The notes: generated by a model not told the origin, from the letters alone. DNA of 64,000 nucleotides from Halomonas sp. LR3S48 (GCF_025725665.1 NZ_CP107009.1:1178001-1242000), one strand, 5' to 3'. Positions 56,001 through 63,902 are shown, counted from the stretch's first letter. Made by a program: numbers and translations.

Positions 56001-58667
56001 TCGGTCATCACCTTGCGCGCCGATCTGATGAGTCTCGATGCACGTGTTCTGCTGCAGTCCGTGGCGCGGGTGGCGCTGGTGGCACACCGCGGGCCGATTG
56101 CCGACCAGCTTGCGCTGATCCCCCCCGCGCTTCACCACCCGCCACCCGCCCCGGCCCCAAGGGAGGTGGTGCCGCGCGACACGGTAGATGAGGCGCCGGG
56201 CGCTGAGACTCCGCCGGCTCTCGAATTCTTCAATGGCCTGGGGGGCTTCGACAAGCAGGGTAGGGAGTATGTGACCATACTCGAGGCCGGGCGCTCCACG
56301 CCGGCTCCCTGGCTCAACGTGATTGCCAACTCAGGGTTCGGTTTCCAGGTCTCGGCCGAGGGCAGCGGCTACCTATGGGCCGACAACAGCCGCGAAAACC
56401 CGCTTACCCCGTGGTCGAACGACGCCGTCATGGACCCCAGCGGTGAGGCGATCTACGTGCGTGACGAAGAGACCCTGGCGGTGTGGACGGCCACGGCACT
56501 ACCGGTGCGTGACGAGGGGCGTTATGTCGCCCGGCACGGCTTCGGCTATAGCCGCTTCGAGCACGAGGCACAGGGTATCGCACTCGGCCTCGTGCATTTC
56601 GTGCCGCTCGACGATCCTATCCGCATTTCGCGTTTGACCCTCGAGAACCGCTCGGGGCGGCCCCGTCGGCTGTCCGTTACCGCTTACGTGGAATGGTCGC
56701 TTGGCCTGTCGCGAAGTTCGTCAGGTCCGTTCCTGATAACGCACCGGGATGAGGGTAGCGGGGCAATGCTGGTACACAATCCCTGGAACATGGCATTTCC
56801 CGGACGCGTCGCCTTCGCCGACCTGGGCGGCCGGCAAACGGCCTGGACAGCGGATCGCGCTGAATTCCTCGGCCACGGTGGCAGCCATGCGGCACCCGCC
56901 GGCCTGGCCGGCCACACACCTTTTTCCGGCACCACGGGGGCGGGCCTGGATCCCTGCACGGCCCTGCAGTGCACCGTCGAGCTGGCGGTGGGTGAGACGA
57001 TGGAGGTTGTCGCGTTCATCGGGCAGGGCCGCTCCGCCGACGAAGCCAGAGACCTCATCATCCGTTATCGCGAGGCCGATCTTGACGCCGAGCTCGCCAA
57101 GGTCACGGCCTACTGGCAGAAGCAGCTTGGCGCCGTGCAGGTCTCCACGCCCGACCGCGCCATGGACGTCATGCTCAACGGCTGGCTGCTCTACCAGACC
57201 ATCGCCTGTCGCATCACGGCCCGTTCCGCCTTCTACCAGGCCAGTGGCGCCTACGGTTTCCGCGATCAACTGCAGGATGGCATGGCCCTGACCTTTGCCA
57301 GTCCCGAGACGACCCGACACCACCTGCTACGCGCCGCTGCGCGACAGTTCGTCGAAGGGGATGTGCAGCACTGGTGGCTGCCTCATTCCGGCCAGGGCGT
57401 GCGGACCCGCATTTCCGACGACCGGGTCTGGCTGGCCTATGCCAGCGCCCTCTATATCGCCACCTCGGGTGATGCCGCCGTGCTGGACGAGCCGGTGAGC
57501 TTCCTGGAAGGCGCCTTGCTCGGTGACGGCGAGCACGATGCCTTCTTCCAACCCATGGTCGCTGATGAAATCGCCTCGCTCTACGAGCATTGCGCCCGCG
57601 GCCTGGACCAGTGCCTGGCGCTGACGGGCGAGCATGGCCTGCCGCTGATCGGCGGCGGCGACTGGAACGATGGCATGAACCGGGTCGGTGAAGCGGGCAA
57701 GGGGGAAAGCGTATGGCTGGGCTGGCTGCTGGCACGTACCCTGGACATGTTCATTCCGCTCGCCGAACAGCGCAGCGCGGAAGATGCCCGTGCCAGCCGC
57801 TGGCGGGCGCATGCAGGCTCGCTGCGCGAGTCGCTCGAACAGTACGCCTGGGACGGCCAATGGTATCGGCGGGCGACCTACGACGACGGCAGTTGGCTCG
57901 GCACCCAGGAGAGCGAGGAATGCCGTATCGACTCGATTGCGCAATCCTGGGCGGTGCTGTCCGGTGCGGCAAACCCTCAACGGGCCGCAACCGCCATGCG
58001 CTCGCTGGAGCGCGAATTGCTTCGGGAGGATCCCGGGCTTGCCCTGTTGTTCTGGCCCCCCTTCGACCAGCCCGAACGCGATCCGGGTTATATCAGCGGC
58101 TACCCTCCGGGGCTTCGGGAGAATGGCGGGCAGTACAGCCATGCCGCGATGTGGGCCATCCTGGCGTTTACAAAGCTGGGAGAGGGCGATAAAGCCGCCG
58201 ACCTGTTCTCGATGCTCAACCCCATCAATCATGCCCGTACGTTTCGAGAGGCATCGCGCTATAAAGTCGAGCCCTATGTCGTCGCTGCCGATGTCTATTC
58301 CGTCGCCCCGCATGCCGGGAGGGGCGGCTGGACCTGGTACACGGGGGCTGCCGGCTGGATGTATCGGGCGGGGCTCGAAGGCATCCTGGGTATTCGCCGC
58401 GAAGGTGACTTTCTGGTCGTCGCGCCTTGCCTGCCGGCCGCCTGGCCGGGTTTCGAGGCAACCATCGAAGTGGCCTCATCCCATTACACCATTCATGTGA
58501 AGAAGGCGTCTGAACGTCACCCTGCCACCCCGCAAATTCACTTGGATGGTGAAATGTTGGCGTGCGAAGCGGGAATAGTCCGTGTACCGCTTGATGGCGC
58601 TCGGCACCACTTGGTATTGACTCTGCCAAATACCCAGCCCACGACAGTGAGGCAGGTGTATCAGTAA
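50082..58667 (+). CDS. ndvB: Cyclic beta-1,2-glucan synthase (NdvB/ChvB family)
   Basis: Giant inner-membrane enzyme of 2861 residues, close to Brucella Cgs and Agrobacterium ChvB (about 2830–2870). It polymerises UDP-glucose into beta-1,2-glucan, trims it and cyclises it into periplasmic osmoregulated glucan. Two helices (about 412–470) precede a GT84 glycosyltransferase domain with DADTRLPRG at 635 and QHRWTRGDW at 782. More helices follow (about 815–860 and 935–990), then a glycoamylase-like domain (about 1020–1500). Two sugar-binding lobes lead to a GH94 phosphorylase-like domain with GGGDWNDGMN around 2524–2533. It begins at GTG, either at 50082 or 50088. It is intact, with no frameshift. 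Confidence 0.95.
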   Translation: MLVAFIHRISFWALTSASPWNDTAPVREELFSVERLDQHASSLALAQRVTDQPPRVLPLARRLDDNATVLLKAYRASATEVAEGRDIVPAAAWLLDNYHIIEAQIREIRGDLPPGYYRQLPKLAEGPFAGYPRVFGLAWAFVAHTDSHLDPDNLQGFIAAYQRVQPLSIGELWAVAITLRIVLVENLRRLADQIVSEQAARNEADALATRWLAPEGHRSNLDDGTPPRNTKPLAAPFVAQLAKRLRGLDSRANPMVGWLEERVAAQGDSIDDMVQQAQQRQGAANVTVRNVITSMRLVSSIDWAELFESVSLVDARLNQGSPFTTLDFPTRNSYRSAVEQLARGSRHEELEVVEYALAAAREAMANAEGPVEAARLGDPGYFLIASGRPSLEQAIGFRPSPRERLRQAFLTYGMSGYVGLIALVTVGLLALVTGALWSLSLSAGEFPLGWLSILVLLGLLPATEVATLLVNRLIIFTVSAKPLPSLDLSEGVPSSLRTLVAVPTLLTSEADLQEQIERLEVHHLASGGGAIVYALLTDGVDAQHEDIAEDAPLLVAAGMAVDKLNRRYGASDGGARFYLLHRRRVFNRSENCWMGWERKRGKLHELNRLLRGARDTTFLNPAALPNDVRYVITLDADTRLPRGSASRLIGKMAHPLNRPRFDERHQRVMEGYAILQPRVTPSLPLGQQGSLYQRLFSAPGGIDPYAATISDLYQDLLGEGSFAGKGIYDIDAFEASLSGRIPENSVLSHDLFEGVFARAGLASDVEVIEEFPSRYDVAAKRQHRWTRGDWQLVPWVFAREMPWTGRLKLLGNMRRSLLTPLLLACLVVSWLLPLQAALAGTLFVITAIAAPTLLPLLISLVPARAGVNWPHYFHQWIIELKLASAQTLLWVALLPDQTWRMLDAIVRTLVRVAITRRHLLEWTTAAQSTGRPRLTLTGFYRSMAPGTTLALVVSLGTVSHAPGAWPVVLPLALLWLAAPAIAAWISRPRSLAPQHALSVAEARELRLIARRTWRFFETFVTACDNWLPPDNFQETPRPVIARRTSPTNMGLYLLSVLAARDFGWLGALAGAERLEATLGVMQTLPRYRGHFFNWYDTEDLRPLDPQYVSSVDSGNLAGHLLVVANACEMWLEADLSFDPRPGIADHVHLVHVALEAAPMAQGAEVTSLKAGLGDIAAHLQGDPDHEAWLPGLKRLSDRTAGMAQGALKNLEAPWVEEVLFWVGALHTSVDEHCRDRKQLAKSDPRDRLRARFRQIADTARRMALEMEFGFLLVAERQLLSIGYSMDDNTLDSSCYDLLASEARLASLLAIAKGDVPTRHWFRLGRTATPLDHGSALISWSGSMFEYLMPSLVMRAPAGSLLEQSNRLVVKRQMAYAASLGVPWGLSESAYNARDLEFTYQYSNFGVPGLGLKRGLSADLVVAPYATGLATMVDPLGARRNFVRLADMGALGRHGFYEALDFTRSRVPAGKEVAIVRSFMAHHQGMTIVGIANTLHDGRMRERFHREPIIQASELLLQERLPRDAAIAHPRAEEVKSAPSETLNESHAVRRITATAEGAPVTHLLSNGRYSVMLTARGAGYSRWRHIAISRWQEDATRDHWGSFIFLRDRRMTEVWSASGPMPGEGRVVEKGRHEVLFAEDYARFTHCHGDLVTHLDVLVSGEDDSEVRRVSLTNSGRRVRDIDVTSYSELVLTAPATDNAHPAFAKLFVVTEYLEEFGALIATRRRRGPDEAETWAAHFAVVEGETLGEAQYETDRARFIGRGRTVTTAAALSGEQPLTNTTGTVLDPIFSLRHRLQVAPGKVARIAFWTVVAGSREALLDLIDKHHDRSAFERAKTLAWTQAQVQLRHLAVTPDEAADFQRLAAPILYADARFRASREAIARGAGPQSALWPHAISGDLPIVLLRIDSTDDMAQVRQLLRAHEYWRMKRLGVDLVIVNERASSYVQDLQQAIETAVHSSQPRPRIHEGHAQGSVITLRADLMSLDARVLLQSVARVALVAHRGPIADQLALIPPALHHPPPAPAPREVVPRDTVDEAPGAETPPALEFFNGLGGFDKQGREYVTILEAGRSTPAPWLNVIANSGFGFQVSAEGSGYLWADNSRENPLTPWSNDAVMDPSGEAIYVRDEETLAVWTATALPVRDEGRYVARHGFGYSRFEHEAQGIALGLVHFVPLDDPIRISRLTLENRSGRPRRLSVTAYVEWSLGLSRSSSGPFLITHRDEGSGAMLVHNPWNMAFPGRVAFADLGGRQTAWTADRAEFLGHGGSHAAPAGLAGHTPFSGTTGAGLDPCTALQCTVELAVGETMEVVAFIGQGRSADEARDLIIRYREADLDAELAKVTAYWQKQLGAVQVSTPDRAMDVMLNGWLLYQTIACRITARSAFYQASGAYGFRDQLQDGMALTFASPETTRHHLLRAAARQFVEGDVQHWWLPHSGQGVRTRISDDRVWLAYASALYIATSGDAAVLDEPVSFLEGALLGDGEHDAFFQPMVADEIASLYEHCARGLDQCLALTGEHGLPLIGGGDWNDGMNRVGEAGKGESVWLGWLLARTLDMFIPLAEQRSAEDARASRWRAHAGSLRESLEQYAWDGQWYRRATYDDGSWLGTQESEECRIDSIAQSWAVLSGAANPQRAATAMRSLERELLREDPGLALLFWPPFDQPERDPGYISGYPPGLRENGGQYSHAAMWAILAFTKLGEGDKAADLFSMLNPINHARTFREASRYKVEPYVVAADVYSVAPHAGRGGWTWYTGAAGWMYRAGLEGILGIRREGDFLVVAPCLPAAWPGFEATIEVASSHYTIHVKKASERHPATPQIHLDGEMLACEAGIVRVPLDGARHHLVLTLPNTQPTTVRQVYQ

Positions 58668-58822
58668 ATATCGGTGTCTTGCTCAGAGTTTTTATCTTAA
58701 ATGTGTCATGGCTTTTAAAAAACTCTGGGTTAGGTAAATTAATTATATTCGAGGGGTAAATTGGACTTATAAAAGTTGAATAAAGGTGTCCATATCGAAA
58801 GATATGTGCCACTATGAATAAC
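58668..58822. other. AT-rich leader between ndvB and the sRNA candidate
   Basis: Markedly AT-rich against its surroundings. It contains a ten-base inverted repeat (CAGAGTTTTT at 58684–58693 and AAAAACTCTG at 58718–58727), which could end ndvB transcription or bind a regulator. A CATATC-GAAA-GATATG dyad (58791–58806) sits just before the candidate sRNA promoter. No coding region is supported. Confidence 0.5.
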
Positions 58823-58978
58823 GTAGAGCAAGGACGCTTTTCGCAAGGAAGAACGAGCAAGGGAAGCTCTAGTTCGCCAAGGATGCACGAGTAGGATGCT
58901 CGTGATAGAAAGTAGGGATACACAGCGATAAAGAGAGCCCGGCTTCAAGTGTTATTGAGGCCGGGTTCTTCTTTCTTT
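58823..58978 (+). ncRNA. Candidate CsrA/RsmA-sequestering small RNA (CsrB/CsrC/RsmY type)
   Basis: About 155 untranslated bases with six GGA motifs at 58832, 58847, 58862, 58881, 58894 and 58916, each within AAGGA, AGGGA or TAGGA. Two sit in hairpin loops: GAGC/GCTC (58855–58869) displays AAGGGAA, and CACGAG/CTCGTG (58886–58904) displays TAGGATG. An intrinsic terminator closes it. The predicted 5' end, GUAGAGCAAGGACGC, resembles the start of E. coli CsrC as I remember it. A TATGAA -10 box lies at 58813 without a good -35, as expected for a GacA/UvrY-dependent promoter. Such RNAs titrate CsrA to free target mRNAs. Unverified by search or expression. Confidence 0.68.
58934..58978 (+). terminator. 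Terminator of the candidate sRNA
   Basis: AGAGCCCGGC pairs with GCCGGGTTCT (one G-U pair) around a 16-base loop, followed by a T-rich tail (CTTTCTTTT). Confidence 0.8.
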
Positions 58979-59084
58979 TCAGTGGCTTGGGATGGAAAGG
59001 TGGAGCGTTTTACGCGCACCTTAAAATGAAGGGTGTTTATTACTATCCTTCGTCCTGGCGGCTTCTGTTACGGAGATCTTTAAT

Positions 59085-60050
59085 ATGCGCGTATTTTCCA
59101 ATCCTGTGGGTTCCGGTTCGCTCTGGTTCGACAACCTTGCCACCGCCGACGGAACTCCCGTTGCCTACGATCCGCAGGCGCGAGCCTTCCTGCCCATGCC
59201 TCCCTTCTGCGCCAACCGCGAGGTCATCGGCTGCAACTGGATTGCTCCTGAACAGGGGGCTTTCTGTCGCTCCTGTGCCATGACGGAGTTGGCTCCCGAT
59301 CCCTCGATTCCCGGCGCCATCCCGAACTGGGCGCAGACCGAGGTCGCCAAGCGCTGGACCCTCGACAACCTCGGCCGCTGGCACTGGTTCCGGCCGGAGG
59401 ATCCCGGCGCGCGCCCCGTTTTTCACTTGCTCGCCGAAGGTCCAACCCCCGTGCTCATGGGCCATGTGGCCGGTAAGGTAACCATCAGCGTGGCCGAGGC
59501 GGACCCGGTGCTGAGCACAACCCGGCGCCTGGCCCTGGATGAACCCTACCGCACCATGATTGGCCACATGCGCCACGAAATCTCACACATGCTCTGGTGG
59601 CGGCTCAGCCTTCGTGACGATTTCCTCGATGCCTTCCGTGCCGAGTTCGGCGATGAACGTAAGGATTACCCTGCCGCGCTCCAGCAGCATTACCAGGAGG
59701 GTCCGCCACCCGACTGGAGGCAGCGCTTCCTGACGACCTACGCCTCTGCGCATCCACACGAGGATTGGGCCGAGACCTCGGCGCACCTACTGCACCTGAC
59801 CGATATCACGGACAGCTTCGTAGCGGCGGGCCTGTCTTCGCCGGAGCTGCCGAACCCGGGCTGGGATCCCTATTCGGAACCTGATGCCATGCGCCTGATT
59901 CATGTCGCTGCCTCCCTCGCGGCAGGCGTCAACCACGTCAATCGATCCATGGGGCTTTCGGATCTCTACCCCTTCGTGCTGTCGGGTGCCGCGCTCCGCA
60001 AGCTCTCCTTCGTGCATGATTGGCTGCGCCGAGGGGCGCAGGGGCTTTGA
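59085..60050 (+). CDS. Putative zinc-binding metallopeptidase (DUF2248-like)
   Basis: A 321-residue protein with an N-terminal zinc ribbon (cysteines in FCANREVIGC and FCRSCAMTE, about 44–68). The metallopeptidase-like domain has the HExxH motif RHEISHMLWWRL (His164, Glu165, His168) and a downstream HEDWAETSAHLLHL that could supply the third ligand. There is no signal peptide, so it is cytoplasmic. GGAGAT precedes the ATG. It is monocistronic between the sRNA candidate and a convergent operon. The substrate is unknown. Confidence 0.85.
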   Translation: MRVFSNPVGSGSLWFDNLATADGTPVAYDPQARAFLPMPPFCANREVIGCNWIAPEQGAFCRSCAMTELAPDPSIPGAIPNWAQTEVAKRWTLDNLGRWHWFRPEDPGARPVFHLLAEGPTPVLMGHVAGKVTISVAEADPVLSTTRRLALDEPYRTMIGHMRHEISHMLWWRLSLRDDFLDAFRAEFGDERKDYPAALQQHYQEGPPPDWRQRFLTTYASAHPHEDWAETSAHLLHLTDITDSFVAAGLSSPELPNPGWDPYSEPDAMRLIHVAASLAAGVNHVNRSMGLSDLYPFVLSGAALRKLSFVHDWLRRGAQGL

Positions 60051-60122
60051 GGCTGCTAAGCCGATGCAACGCTTTATCGGCGTGACCAGCCTTGGTTACT
60101 TGCGTCTGTTAATGACGTAGCA

Positions 60123-61475
60123 TTAAAGTTTTCCGGTTGCCTTAGGTAGATTTCTAGGGATGTCTAGATGGTGAATTCCTGCACTCATGCGTGCCTCAAT
60201 GAAGGGTAATCCCAAAGGGTCTGCGTGCTGGTCTGCCAGTATGTTGATGATCCTGTCGGCATGGGCCTGTATCAATTGCCTATCTGTATTGTCTGCAAAG
60301 TTCGAAAGAGTCTTGAGAGCTTTCAAAAGCGATAGGCAAATGCTTAGGTCCTTTTTTCCATAATGGAGTATGGGGTTGAATAGCTTGAAGATTAAGCTTT
60401 CGAAACTCTCCTCATGCCAAGAAACGAGACACGCTCCCTCGTCGTTTATGATCATGTTGGTAGGCGTTATGTTGAGCCGCTGAGAGAGAAGTTCAGTTAT
60501 TTGGTGAATGCAAAGACGTGCGGTACCCGGGTCGTTGATGCCTGGCGAAAGAGACTTGACGGCCACCTCCATCAGTTGCGTAAGCCCATTGATATAATGA
60601 TCTTTTGTAGATTCGCCTTCAACATATTCGAGTGTATTAAGAATTTTTTGAATAACTTCATCGCCAGGCGGCTTGTTTGATACGATGTCAATGATTGGAA
60701 AATCCTTGACCACGAAGTCACCGAAGCTGAAATTGAAGTGAATCATGATTCGGTTATTTTGCGCAATTTTGGCCAACGCTTCGAATTTTGCGCTCTGTAT
60801 GTAACCGCTGTCTCGGGAGCGGATCGTATGGTAAGTATGTTTATGAGTTACGCGACTTTGACGAACATATAGCTTGTTATCTTCCCGCTTTTTCAGCTTT
60901 TTTAAGGAGAGTTGTGTGGATTTTAGCAAGCCTTGGGTTATTGCATTTATCTGCACCGACTGAGATGTGGCATGAATAAAAAAAACGAATAGCACAAGGC
61001 TGTGGATAACCATTGCTGCGCTTAGATAGACAGCCAGCGAACGCCAGATGTCAGGCGCTTCCTCTTCTACCGGTACCAAAAGGAGAATCAAGATATATAA
61101 AATCGTCCCTAGGTAATGTCCAAGTACATGTTGATGCCTTTTTTCTGTCATTAAGCTAAACACTAGCTTGTTGGAAAAATTGCTCCCCGCCTGAGTAAGC
61201 ACGGACATCACCATGGAAAAGCTAAATACGACCAAGGAGATCATGCTGGCGATAAAAGTCGCAAGCAAGGCCCGAGCCGTGCCAGAGTTTTCAAATTTTA
61301 TTGGATCTAAAAATCCCGGCAGGTTTGTAATTTCCAAGGCGACAGCTGCTATGCCGAGAGCAACATAAACCAAGATTATCTTGCTGGTAAGATAGGCTAT
61401 GCTGTCGCGAAGTTTTCTTATCGACTGAAGCGGGCTTGGAATGTTCACTATAAGTATCCTATTTGACAGGGCCAT
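60123..61475 (-). CDS. DUF2254 family membrane protein, AT-rich
   Basis: A 450-residue protein with four N-terminal helices (about 25–185) and a cytoplasmic domain containing VKSLSPGINDPGTA, the DUF2254 hallmark. Function is unknown. Codon use is clearly more AT-rich than all neighbours, with many AAA, ATT and TTA codons, so it may have been acquired separately. The ATG at 61475 directly abuts the GH65 stop (TGAATG). The GTG at 61445, after AGGATAC, is an equally good start (about 440 residues). It is the third gene of the operon with GH65 and the phosphatase-like gene. Confidence 0.85.
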   Translation of the reverse strand: MALSNRILIVNIPSPLQSIRKLRDSIAYLTSKIILVYVALGIAAVALEITNLPGFLDPIKFENSGTARALLATFIASMISLVVFSFSMVMSVLTQAGSNFSNKLVFSLMTEKRHQHVLGHYLGTILYILILLLVPVEEEAPDIWRSLAVYLSAAMVIHSLVLFVFFIHATSQSVQINAITQGLLKSTQLSLKKLKKREDNKLYVRQSRVTHKHTYHTIRSRDSGYIQSAKFEALAKIAQNNRIMIHFNFSFGDFVVKDFPIIDIVSNKPPGDEVIQKILNTLEYVEGESTKDHYINGLTQLMEVAVKSLSPGINDPGTARLCIHQITELLSQRLNITPTNMIINDEGACLVSWHEESFESLIFKLFNPILHYGKKDLSICLSLLKALKTLSNFADNTDRQLIQAHADRIINILADQHADPLGLPFIEARMSAGIHHLDIPRNLPKATGKL

Positions 61476-63902
61476 TCAATTCTTGTTTTTCTGCCAGCAG
61501 CGAGCCCCTGCAGAATAGTGTAATTTCAGCGGCTGGTTCTCGCTGAACGAATACGTCTCGTTGCAGACCATGATTCGCTTCGGTTCGCCCCAGCCTTCGG
61601 GTGCCGTCAGGGTCAGGCAGTCGTGGTTCACGTCGAGCTCGAGCCAGTGGCCGCGGAAACGTAGCCGCATGTGCAAGCCCGGCAGCGCTTCGGGAAGGCA
61701 GGGGTTGAGGCGCAACATGCCATCGCGAACCTCGAGCCCGGTGTGGCCTCGCTGGATCAGGTCCACGCTGCCAGCCATGGCGCCAAGGTGGATGCCTTCC
61801 TGTGTCGTGCCCCTCTGGCTGTCTCCAATATCGCTCTCCAGCACTTGCTGGAACAAGTTCCACGCCTGACGGCGGTCCGAGCGTGCCAGCACCCAGGCGG
61901 TCACGACCCGGCTCAGGGTGGAGCCGTGCGAGGTACGCTGCTGGTAGTAGCTGATGGTGGACGGGATCAGTTCAGCAGGGAAGGCATAACCGAGCTGGGA
62001 GAAGATATCGCCCAGTTCCTCGGCAGAGAACAGGTAGAACAGCATCAGCACGTCGGCCTGCTTCGATGCCTTGTAGCGGTTGACGGAATCTCCCTCCGCC
62101 TCGAGCAACCGGTCGAGACGGTGAATATCGCCATAGCGCTCGCGGTAGCCGGCCCAGTTGAACTCCTGCAGGTCCTCGTATCCCTCGAACTGGCTAGGAA
62201 TGCCATCCGCATGGAACGGTACGTACAGGTTCTGGCTGAGCGTAATCCACCCGCTGATTTCCTCGTCCTCGAGGCCGAGGATATCGCTCAGCTCACCTCG
62301 ACGACGCTCGCCGATGAGGTCGTAGACGTGGACCGCGCGAGCCAGTACCCAGGCGGCCATGACATTGGTATAAGCATTGTTGTCGAGCCCCGGCGTCTGC
62401 GCGTCGGGATAGCGGTCGTGAAACTCGTCGGGTCCCATCACGCCACGAATGTCGTAGCGCTTGCGCTGCGGATTCCACGTGGCGGCGCTTCGCCAGAACC
62501 GAGCGATCTCGAATAGCATCTCGGCGCCGAAGTAGGACAGAAATTCGCAATCCTCGGTAACCTCATAGTACCGCCATACGTTGTAGGCGATCGCGGCATT
62601 GACGTGGCGCTGCAGGGAACTGTCGTCGGGCACCCAGCGCCCCGACTTGGGATTGAGATGTACCTGCTGGCTCTCTTCTCGCCCATCACTACCACTCTGC
62701 CAAGGGTACATGGCACCTTGATACCCGGCTTTGCGCGCCAAGTGGCGAGCTTCTTCCAGACGCCGGTAGCGATACCGCAGCAGCGCGCGCGTGATCTCGG
62801 GTATGCGATAGTTCAGGAAGGGAAAGATGAACAGCTCATCCCAGAAGATGTGCCCCCGATAGGCCTCGCCGTGAAGCCCGCGGGCCGGCACACCGGCGTC
62901 AAGGTCGACGATGTGCGGCGAAACCGTTTGCAGCAGATGAAAAATGTGCAGGCGAAGGATCATCTGGGCGCGCCCACCTCCCTCGAGTTTCACATCGCAG
63001 CGCTGCCAGAGATGCTTCCAGAAACGTTGATGACTCGACAGCAGATCGTCGAATGCCCCCGCCCTGGACACCGACTGGCAAGCGGCGAGGCCGGGTTCGG
63101 CAATGGCCCAATCCCGTGATGCATGCATCGCCACGACTTTCTCGATTACGGCCTCGTCGCCTGGTGCAAGGTCGAGGGCCAGCTCATGGGCGATGTAGCC
63201 GGCCTCCTGCGATATTTGGCGCATGTTCTCCAATGTCTGGCCGTTTACGCGTAGGCGTGTACGTGCCGCTTGGGCGATGTGCAACCGGGAGTGACAGGTT
63301 TCGACTTGCAGGCGAACTGTGTCGTCGTAGGGAACATCCGTCGACAACGGCACCAGATGAGTGCTCGCCAGTTGACGGTATCGCTCGACGCCAGCATTGA
63401 TGACACGACCGTCCAGGGCCGAGCGAACCAAGACACGGCCTGTCCAGTTTTCAGGGCGCAGGCGCCACTCGATAGCCCCGATGTGGGGGTGGGCCATATG
63501 CACCAGACGTCGCGTCAGCAGACGAGTCTCACGCCCCTGATGGTCGCGAAAGAAGAGCTGGCGCTTGAGTATTCCCGCCTCGAGGTCAAGGGTCTGTAGG
63601 TAGTCGAGCAGTTCGACTGCCATCAGGTTGAACCAGTCGCCGCCGTCGGGACGAAACGTCAGGCAAAGCCAGTTGGGCAGGTTCACCAGGTCCTCGTTTT
63701 CGATCCCGCGGCCGGCGATCTCGGTCGTAAGCCGATTGTAGCCGCCGGCGAGATAGGTGCCCGGGTAATGGATTTCGCCCGCTTCCGCTTCCTCCGCGGC
63801 AGCTCGAGTCGCAAAGTAGCCGTTGCCCAACGTGCACAGCGCTTCACGCAGCCCTTCCTGGACGGGATCGAAGTGAAGGTAGTCGAGTGTCCAGTCGCTC
63901 AT
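61476..63902 (-). CDS. GH65 family glycoside phosphorylase-like enzyme
   Basis: An 808-residue enzyme of the trehalose/kojibiose/maltose phosphorylase family. An N-terminal beta-sandwich (about 1–260) precedes an (alpha/alpha)6 catalytic barrel (about 310–690). The general acid is Glu493 in MGPDEFHD. The phosphate-site loops TSHGSTLS and GTTQEGIHLGAMAG are present, as is FWDELFIFPF, so phosphorolysis of an alpha-glucoside is expected. The specificity cannot be read. The ATG at 63902 overlaps the upstream gene's stop (ATGA). The frame continues further upstream but lies inside that gene. Confidence 0.9.
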   Translation of the reverse strand: MSDWTLDYLHFDPVQEGLREALCTLGNGYFATRAAAEEAEAGEIHYPGTYLAGGYNRLTTEIAGRGIENEDLVNLPNWLCLTFRPDGGDWFNLMAVELLDYLQTLDLEAGILKRQLFFRDHQGRETRLLTRRLVHMAHPHIGAIEWRLRPENWTGRVLVRSALDGRVINAGVERYRQLASTHLVPLSTDVPYDDTVRLQVETCHSRLHIAQAARTRLRVNGQTLENMRQISQEAGYIAHELALDLAPGDEAVIEKVVAMHASRDWAIAEPGLAACQSVSRAGAFDDLLSSHQRFWKHLWQRCDVKLEGGGRAQMILRLHIFHLLQTVSPHIVDLDAGVPARGLHGEAYRGHIFWDELFIFPFLNYRIPEITRALLRYRYRRLEEARHLARKAGYQGAMYPWQSGSDGREESQQVHLNPKSGRWVPDDSSLQRHVNAAIAYNVWRYYEVTEDCEFLSYFGAEMLFEIARFWRSAATWNPQRKRYDIRGVMGPDEFHDRYPDAQTPGLDNNAYTNVMAAWVLARAVHVYDLIGERRRGELSDILGLEDEEISGWITLSQNLYVPFHADGIPSQFEGYEDLQEFNWAGYRERYGDIHRLDRLLEAEGDSVNRYKASKQADVLMLFYLFSAEELGDIFSQLGYAFPAELIPSTISYYQQRTSHGSTLSRVVTAWVLARSDRRQAWNLFQQVLESDIGDSQRGTTQEGIHLGAMAGSVDLIQRGHTGLEVRDGMLRLNPCLPEALPGLHMRLRFRGHWLELDVNHDCLTLTAPEGWGEPKRIMVCNETYSFSENQPLKLHYSAGARCWQKNKN

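Noticed and set aside
58225..58948. Minus-strand frames across the ndvB 3' end and the sRNA candidate
   Set aside because: No ribosome site or domain. They run through the hairpins and the coding end of ndvB.
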